The notes below the pieces were generated by a model, which was not told the origin of the DNA, made no database searches, and saw only the letters and a list, made by a program, of their open reading frames with translations. From Oscillospiraceae bacterium (GTDB lineage: Bacteria; Bacillota; Clostridia; Oscillospirales; Ruminococcaceae), in assembly GCA_009784625.1 (NCBI GenBank), contig WRBI01000013.1, positions 1 to 51,837 on the forward strand: 51,837 nucleotides of DNA, read 5' to 3'. Position numbers and translations under genes: made by a program. Below, in pieces: positions 47,690-51,837 of this stretch (positions are counted from its first letter, which is position 1; the number at the start of each line of letters is the position of its first letter).

Positions 47690-48216
47690 TGTGCGCCTTC
47701 CTCCTGCTCAAGTTTTTTAAGGACGTCGACCACGCTTTCTTTGGTCAGGTTGCCGTAAAACTTCTGGCCGATCATAATAACCGGGGCAAGGCTGCAACAG
47801 CCCAGACAGGCCACATTGTTGTAAGTAAACAGGCCGTTTTCGGTGATTTCGCCCTCTTCTACCTGTAAGTGGTCGCGGATGGCCTCTTCGATGTCGGCCG
47901 ACCCATTCACGTGACAGGCCGTGCCCTGACAGAGCAGAATCAGGTTTTTCCCGATCGGCTTTGTCCGGAACTGGGTGTAAAAAGTGACCACGCCCATCAC
48001 TTTGGCCGGCTGGATGCCGGTGCGGTGGGCGATGTAAGCCAAAAGGTCAAAGGGCAGATATCCATACAGGTCCTGCGCTTTTTGCAGGATGGGGATCAGC
48101 GTACCCGGCGACCCGGCGTACTTTTCAAAAGTCCCCTCCATCAAAGAGGGGTCAATGGTTGGGTCGGAGAACTGCCATACTTTTTTGTCTGTGCAACTAC
48201 ATCCCATATTTACCAT
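47686..48216 (-). CDS. NuoE-like [2Fe-2S] subunit (HydC-type)
   Basis: A 176-aa NuoE/24-kDa-type protein with a helical N-terminal part (FEKYAGSPGTLIPILQKAQD, LPFDLLAYIAHRTGIQPAKV, GVVTFYTQFRTKPIGKN) and thioredoxin-fold [2Fe-2S] site: CQGTACHVNGS and CLGCCSLAPV supply the four cysteines. It starts with MVNMGCSCTDKK; ATG at 48216 is chosen for GAAAGTGAG upstream. It pairs with the NuoF gene it overlaps. It is the only NuoE in the window, while the hydrogenase operon has none, so it could also serve HydAB. Confidence 0.92.
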   Translation of the reverse strand: MVNMGCSCTDKKVWQFSDPTIDPSLMEGTFEKYAGSPGTLIPILQKAQDLYGYLPFDLLAYIAHRTGIQPAKVMGVVTFYTQFRTKPIGKNLILLCQGTACHVNGSADIEEAIRDHLQVEEGEITENGLFTYNNVACLGCCSLAPVIMIGQKFYGNLTKESVVDVLKKLEQEEGAQ

Positions 48217-48443
48217 ACTCACTTTCTCGATTGATAACAGGCCGAGCGGTAAAAATACACCGCCGCCTGCTTGTCCGCTCATAGACAAGTATAACACTTT
48301 TAATCCGCGTTGAAAAGGGATTGTAAGTAATTTGACAATGTTAATTCTACCCGGTGTAAAAACCGCACAAGGTCTAAGCACACCGCGGACGCGCATACAG
48401 TTATAAAGGCAGAAAAACAATCAAACAGGCGAGGTGAACGATC

Positions 48444-48749
48444 ATGTCAAAAGGCCGGAACCGCGCGCAGCAGCCGCAAAATGAGCCGAAACCGGGCGGG
48501 ACTTTGCGCGAACTTTTTGACATCCCGCGGGCGGCTATTGGCGGCACACTTCAAATCGAGCTTTCGGGCAACACCGAGGCCATTGTGGCCGGATGCACCG
48601 GCATTTTGGAATACGATGAGAACGTCATCCGACTGGCCGGAAATAAGCTAAACGTAAAGTTTACCGGCCGCAGCCTTCAGCTGAAAGCGCTCGATCAAAC
48701 CGGTGCGATTGTTGAGGGATACATAATGAGTGTGGAGTTTTTCAATTAA
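48444..48749 (+). CDS. yqfC: Sporulation protein YqfC
   Basis: A 101-aa protein of the YqfC family, made in the mother cell during sporulation under sigma-E in Bacillus. The recognisable part is LRELFDIPRAAIGGTLQIEL with ILEYDENVIRLAGNKLNVKF and GRSLQLKALDQTGAIVEGYI. The N-terminal 20 residues are a polar extension (MSKGRNRAQQPQNEPKPGG). ATG after GCGAGGTGAACG. The stop codon TAA is provided by the first bases of a repeat C element (AATTAAC). yqfD follows after two repeats. Confidence 0.92.
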   Translation: MSKGRNRAQQPQNEPKPGGTLRELFDIPRAAIGGTLQIELSGNTEAIVAGCTGILEYDENVIRLAGNKLNVKFTGRSLQLKALDQTGAIVEGYIMSVEFFN

Positions 48750-49001
48750 CAATTAACAATGTACAATTAACAATGAATGTATCGCTACGCGATTTATTTA
48801 AAAAAGCGTCCGCGTAGCGGACACCACAATTGTTAGCAGCCTTCAGCTGAAAGCGCTCGATCAAACCGGTGCGATTGTTGAGGGATACATAATGAGTGTG
48901 GAGTTTTTCAATTAACAATTAACAATGTACAATTAACAATGAATGTGTCGCTACGCGATTTATTTAAAATAGCGTCCGCGTAGCGGACACCACAATTGTT
49001 A
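48670..49001. repeat. 166-bp tandem duplication (yqfC tail plus repeat C)
   Basis: Two adjacent 166-bp units, 48670-48835 and 48836-49001, differing at only about two positions (for example GAATGTATCGC versus GAATGTGTCGC). Each holds the last 80 bases of yqfC and one repeat C core. The second unit leaves a promoterless 25-codon fragment of yqfC after the true stop. Confidence 0.9.
48743..48834. repeat. Repeat family C copy (yqfC stop)
   Basis: Left array CAATTAACAATTAACAATG, core ATGTATCGCTACGCGAT, then GCGTCCGCGTAGCGGAC and CACAATTGTT. The right array was cut short by the tandem duplication. Confidence 0.85.
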
Positions 49002-49034
49002 ATTGTTAATTGTTAATTGTTAATTGTTAATTGT
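48909..49034. repeat. Repeat family C copy (upstream of yqfD)
   Basis: Second copy with a full right array: TTGTTAA units from about 48996 to 49034. It ends seven bases before the ribosome binding site of yqfD. Confidence 0.85.
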
Positions 49035-49055
49035 CGATTGAAAGGGGCTTGCGAT

Positions 49056-50255
49056 TTGATCTTACTTCGCTTATTCCGCGGCCTGCGGGGTTTTGTCCGC
49101 TTTAGTGCCACGGGGGTGTTCGTTGAGCGGTTCCTCAATCTTGTGGCGCGGCAGCGGATCCCGATCTGGGAGGTGCGCCGCCGGGAGTATACCTTAACCG
49201 GGTGCGTGTCGGCTTCAGATTACCCGCGCCTGCGCCCGCTTGCCAAAAAGGCGGGAGTCAAGCTCAGGCTGGCCGAAAAGCGGGGAGCGCCGTTCAAAAA
49301 AAAGAAGCTGCGCGGGCGGCACGGGCTGCTGATCGGCCTGGCCGTCTTCTTTGTATTTCTGTTTTCGATGACCCGCTTTGTCTGGAGTATACATATAGAA
49401 GGCAACGAGACCATCCCGCAGGAAGCGATTCTGGACGCGCTCGAAGAGGTCGGCATCCGGCCGGGGGTCTTGCGTTCTAGTATGGATATCCGCGAGGCCG
49501 AGCGGCTGACCCTGCTCGCCATTCGCGAGATCGGCTGGATTGCCCTGAACCTGGACGGCTCGACCATCCACGTCATCGTCAACGAAGCGCTGCCCACCCC
49601 GCCGGTCATTGATCCGGGCAGCCCGTCCAACATTGTGGCGGCCAGGTCCGGACAACTGCTTGAGATGCGGGTGTATGCCGGCCAGCCCATGTTCACGGCC
49701 GGGGATGCCGTACTTGAGGGGGAAGTAATTGTCAGCGGGATTACCCAGGACAGTGTGGGCCAGAATCTTTTGCGCCACGCGCGGGCGGACGTCATCGCCC
49801 AGGTGAGCGAAGTGGTCGAAATCCGTGTGCCGCTCGACCAGACCCGGTACGAGCGGACCGGCCGCACCGCACGGCGGGGATATCTGCGCGTTTTCGGTTT
49901 TGAAGCGCCCATGTTTTTCCCCCGCGAAATCGAGCGCCCTTACATTATAGACCGAACCGAAACACCTTGGGCGGTGCTGGGGGTCGACCTGCCGGTCAGC
50001 CATCGCCGCGAATCTTATATATTAATGCAGGAGATCCCTTTCCGCTACACAGAGGAACAGGCGCGCGCGCGCGCACTTCGCGAACTGGAAACCGCCGAGC
50101 AAGCCAAGTTCGCCGCCGGCGAGATCATCCAGCGCACACTGACCGGCGGGCTGGCCGAGGATGTATTCATCCTGCGGGGCGAGTATATCGCTCATGTCAA
50201 CATCGCGAAACCGCAAGCCATCTTAATGGGGGAAAGTGAAACAGTTGACAATTGA
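49056..50255 (+). CDS. yqfD: Sporulation protein YqfD
   Basis: A 399-aa membrane protein of the YqfD/stage IV family. It has an N-terminal cytoplasmic domain (ERFLNLVARQRIPIWEVRRR, LRPLAKKAGVKLRLAEKRGA), one membrane helix LLIGLAVFFVFLFSMTRFVW and an extracytoplasmic domain (SIHIEGNETIPQEAILDALE, VNEALPTPPVIDPGSPSNIV, YRYTEEQARA-type end). The start is TTG at 49056, eight bases after AAAGGGG. The final residues VDN and the stop TGA come from the terminal array of a repeat C element. It belongs with yqfC; the two usually act in mother-cell-directed forespore maturation. Confidence 0.92.
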   Translation: MILLRLFRGLRGFVRFSATGVFVERFLNLVARQRIPIWEVRRREYTLTGCVSASDYPRLRPLAKKAGVKLRLAEKRGAPFKKKKLRGRHGLLIGLAVFFVFLFSMTRFVWSIHIEGNETIPQEAILDALEEVGIRPGVLRSSMDIREAERLTLLAIREIGWIALNLDGSTIHVIVNEALPTPPVIDPGSPSNIVAARSGQLLEMRVYAGQPMFTAGDAVLEGEVIVSGITQDSVGQNLLRHARADVIAQVSEVVEIRVPLDQTRYERTGRTARRGYLRVFGFEAPMFFPREIERPYIIDRTETPWAVLGVDLPVSHRRESYILMQEIPFRYTEEQARARALRELETAEQAKFAAGEIIQRTLTGGLAEDVFILRGEYIAHVNIAKPQAILMGESETVDN

Positions 50256-50350
50256 CAATTGACAATTGACAATAAATGTATCGCTACGCGATGATTTTAA
50301 ATCTGTCCGCGCAGCGGACTCCATGACTGTCACCTGTCCATTGTCAACTG
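50242..50350. repeat. Repeat family C copy (yqfD stop)
   Basis: Left array CAGTTGACAATTGACAATTG, core AATGTATCGCTACGCGATGA, then CTGTCCGCGCAGCGGACTCC, right end GTCCATTGTCAACTG. It contains the yqfD stop codon. Confidence 0.87.
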
Positions 50351-50369
50351 AATCAAGGGGGTTCGAAAG

Positions 50370-51467
50370 ATGATCACACGCATCTTTTCAAATTTGCGCT
50401 CGCCGCTGATTGCCGGGTTGGTTGCCCTGGCCGGGATCGGCCTGATCGCACAGCCGGCCGGGGTGACCCAGGGCATCCTGAGCGGTCTGCGGGTAAGCGG
50501 CCAGGTGTTGATTCCCGCCCTCTTTCCGTTTATGGCGCTTTCTACCTATATGGTGTTGACCGACAGTGCGCGGATTTTGTCCATCCCTCTGCGGCCGATT
50601 ACCAAGTACCTGCTTCGCCTGCCAGGCGAGTGTGGGGCGGTGGTTTTGGCCGCTTTGATTGGCGGCTACCCGGTCGGAGCCAAGATGATATCCACCCTGC
50701 GCGCGCAAAACCGGCTGGACAACGCAACCTCTAAAAGGATGACGGCTTTCTGTTTTGGCACCAGCCCATCCTTTCTAATTGTGGCGGTGGGCGGCGGGAT
50801 GCTGGCAGACAGGCGGGCAGGGGTCGCGCTGTTTATCGCGCAGATCATTGCGTCCCTGGCGGTGGGGCTCATCTTCTCGCGGGGTGTGGCCGTTCCCCGC
50901 GAACGGCGGGAACCGGCCAAGCTTGCAGCCGGTGAAAACGCCTTTGTCACGGCTGTGACCGGCGCGTCTTCGGCTATGTTGAATATGTGCGCGTTTGCTG
51001 TGCTTTTTTCCGGCCTGCTCTATATGGTGGGCGGCAGTGGGATATACCAGTGGCTGGTTGCGGCGGCCGGGATTGACCCGGCACTGGCCATCACTTTGCT
51101 GGCAGGACTTTTCGAAGTCACCTCCGGCAGTGTGCTGGCTGCCGAACTGGGTGGTATGCGCGGGGTTTTCCTGCTTGGCGTTTTCGCGTCCTGGGGCGGC
51201 CTTAGTGTGATCTTTCAGGTAGCCGCTATCCTGGGAGAGAGGATGCCCTGGCGGGCGTTTCTGTTTGGCAGAGCCATCCACGCGGGTTTGGCCGGCCTGC
51301 TCTCGCTGGCATTTTACAGCGCCCTGCCTGCCAGGGAAGTCGCCGTGATCGCACTCCCGGCAGTCAGACCTGTCCTGTCTGCCGGTGGATCGAACTGGCT
51401 GACCGCGCTTTGCCTGCTGGCAATGTGCGCTATGCTCACCACAAACACCGGCCGAAAATCCCCCTGA
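50370..51467 (+). CDS. ylbJ: Sporulation integral membrane protein YlbJ
   Basis: A 365-aa protein with about nine hydrophobic segments, of the nucleoside-recognition (Gate) type membrane family that includes YlbJ and SpoVIJ-like proteins: GILSGLRVSGQVLIPALFPF, LIGGYPVGAKMISTLRAQNR, AFCFGTSPSFLIVAVGGGML, GLFEVTSGSVLAAELGGMRG, FASWGGLSVIFQVAAILGER. YlbJ is needed for mature spore formation. ATG after AAGGGGGTTCGAAAG. It follows yqfD with a repeat C between, consistent with a sporulation gene cluster. Confidence 0.93.
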   Translation: MITRIFSNLRSPLIAGLVALAGIGLIAQPAGVTQGILSGLRVSGQVLIPALFPFMALSTYMVLTDSARILSIPLRPITKYLLRLPGECGAVVLAALIGGYPVGAKMISTLRAQNRLDNATSKRMTAFCFGTSPSFLIVAVGGGMLADRRAGVALFIAQIIASLAVGLIFSRGVAVPRERREPAKLAAGENAFVTAVTGASSAMLNMCAFAVLFSGLLYMVGGSGIYQWLVAAAGIDPALAITLLAGLFEVTSGSVLAAELGGMRGVFLLGVFASWGGLSVIFQVAAILGERMPWRAFLFGRAIHAGLAGLLSLAFYSALPAREVAVIALPAVRPVLSAGGSNWLTALCLLAMCAMLTTNTGRKSP

Positions 51468-51653
51468 CAGCCGGCCGCCTGTTATATATGGACAAGCCTT
51501 GGCGCAGGGTACAAAAGCGATCTGAAATGAAGAACGTATATCAGACATCGCGAAATAATGCGAAATAGCGCGAGATAACTAGTAAAACCTGCAAGATTGC
51601 GTTATAAATTGCACGAATGGCGAAAAAAAGCGGAAATAAATGCAAATAACCTA
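51468..51653. other. AT-rich upstream region of the rRNA promoter
   Basis: No gene. The stretch 51550-51650 is AT-rich with repeated GCGAAATA-type words, the place of an UP element or upstream promoter region. Confidence 0.4.
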
Positions 51654-51682
51654 TTGACACCTCGTCTTGCGTATGGTATCAT
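51654..51682 (+). promoter_or_regulatory. rRNA operon promoter
   Basis: Consensus TTGACA at 51654-51659, 17-base spacer and TATCAT at 51677-51682. Confidence 0.8.
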
Positions 51683-51837
51683 TCTCTAGCTGTCTCTTTT
51701 ACGGAACAGCACACTGCACCTTGAAAATTGAACAACATTGAAGCTTGAAACAAGCAAACCCTTGGAAATTTTTTTGGTATAAGTTTTAAGTAATTGCGAA
51801 CGAAAAGCTAAGTGTGATTCGTGAGTGATGAGATTGA
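51683..51837 (+). other. Leader of a ribosomal RNA operon
   Basis: The sequence CACCTTGAAAATTGAACAAC and the following AT-rich leader are of the type found just before 16S rRNA genes (and in the 16S-23S and 23S-5S spacers) in Bacillota. The window ends before the 16S start, so the gene itself is not seen. Confidence 0.72.

Noticed and set aside
26225-50350. CRISPR array among the short repeats
   Set aside because: The heptamer arrays have no unique spacers of constant length, and no cas gene is present in the window.

Overview
The window reads as chromosomal DNA of an anaerobic, endospore-forming member of the Clostridia (Bacillota) with fairly GC-rich coding sequence. Evidence: strong AGGAGG-type ribosome binding sites with frequent TTG and GTG starts, four sporulation genes (spoVM, yqfC, yqfD, ylbJ), a T-box leader, an [FeFe]-hydrogenase locus, a superoxide reductase, and a TrpXYZ-type ABC transporter. 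No genus can be assigned from what is visible.

Layout. 0.3-1.7 kb: glnA. 1.8-9.6 kb: a tRNA-Cys gene whose 3' end is the attachment site of a 7.7-kb integrated island, flanked by 45-bp direct repeats. It carries a divergent repressor/excisionase switch, a replication initiator and DnaC-like loader, a VRR-NUC nuclease, a terminase-small-subunit-like protein and dinD, but no phage structural genes. This looks like a phage satellite. Its integrase carries a frameshift and lacks the first catalytic arginine, so the island looks stranded. 9.8-10.5 kb: a DUF3800 gene. 10.7-14.4 kb: Rrf2 regulator, metY, iscS, iscU (sulfur and Fe-S supply). 14.4-18.2 kb: a membrane acyltransferase-like protein and the ABC transporter. 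18.4-25.0 kb: superoxide reductase, a bacteriohemerythrin-PilZ fusion, pyrophosphatase, a holin-like protein, spoVM and another tiny membrane protein, cinA, and a cyclase-family hydrolase. 25.3-31.1 kb: an LCP-like protein, a DRTGG-like/EamA operon, a tyrosine-type T-box driving a tyrosine phenol-lyase-like enzyme, and two proteins of unknown function.

31.4-35.9 kb: hydrogenase operon (ATPase, degenerate ferredoxin, HydB/NuoF, HydA). 36.5-42.3 kb: HD-GYP protein, Xer-like recombinase, coiled-coil protein, DUF362 lipoprotein, HEPN-like protein, permease. 42.1-48.2 kb: a second electron-transfer operon (NuoE, NuoF, and a 1159-aa fusion of NuoG-like ferredoxin domains, a GltD-type flavoprotein and a degenerate molybdopterin-type domain). 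The first locus has no NuoE and the second no H-cluster, so they may share parts or form separate NAD(P)H/ferredoxin/H2 complexes. 48.4-51.5 kb: yqfC, yqfD, ylbJ. The last 190 bases are a consensus promoter and leader of the kind found in front of a 16S rRNA gene.

Three families of short non-coding repeats are scattered through the intergenic spaces: family A (about 164 bp, AGAACCTGTGG ends), family B (110-155 bp hairpin elements) and family C (about 110 bp with heptamer-repeat ends). Family C copies supply the stop codon or last codons of three genes and sit inside one operon. The most interesting points are the T-box on a phenol-lyase-like gene, the split hydrogenase/NADH modules with the GltD-NuoG fusion, the hemerythrin-PilZ fusion, the dead-integrase satellite and the repeat families.
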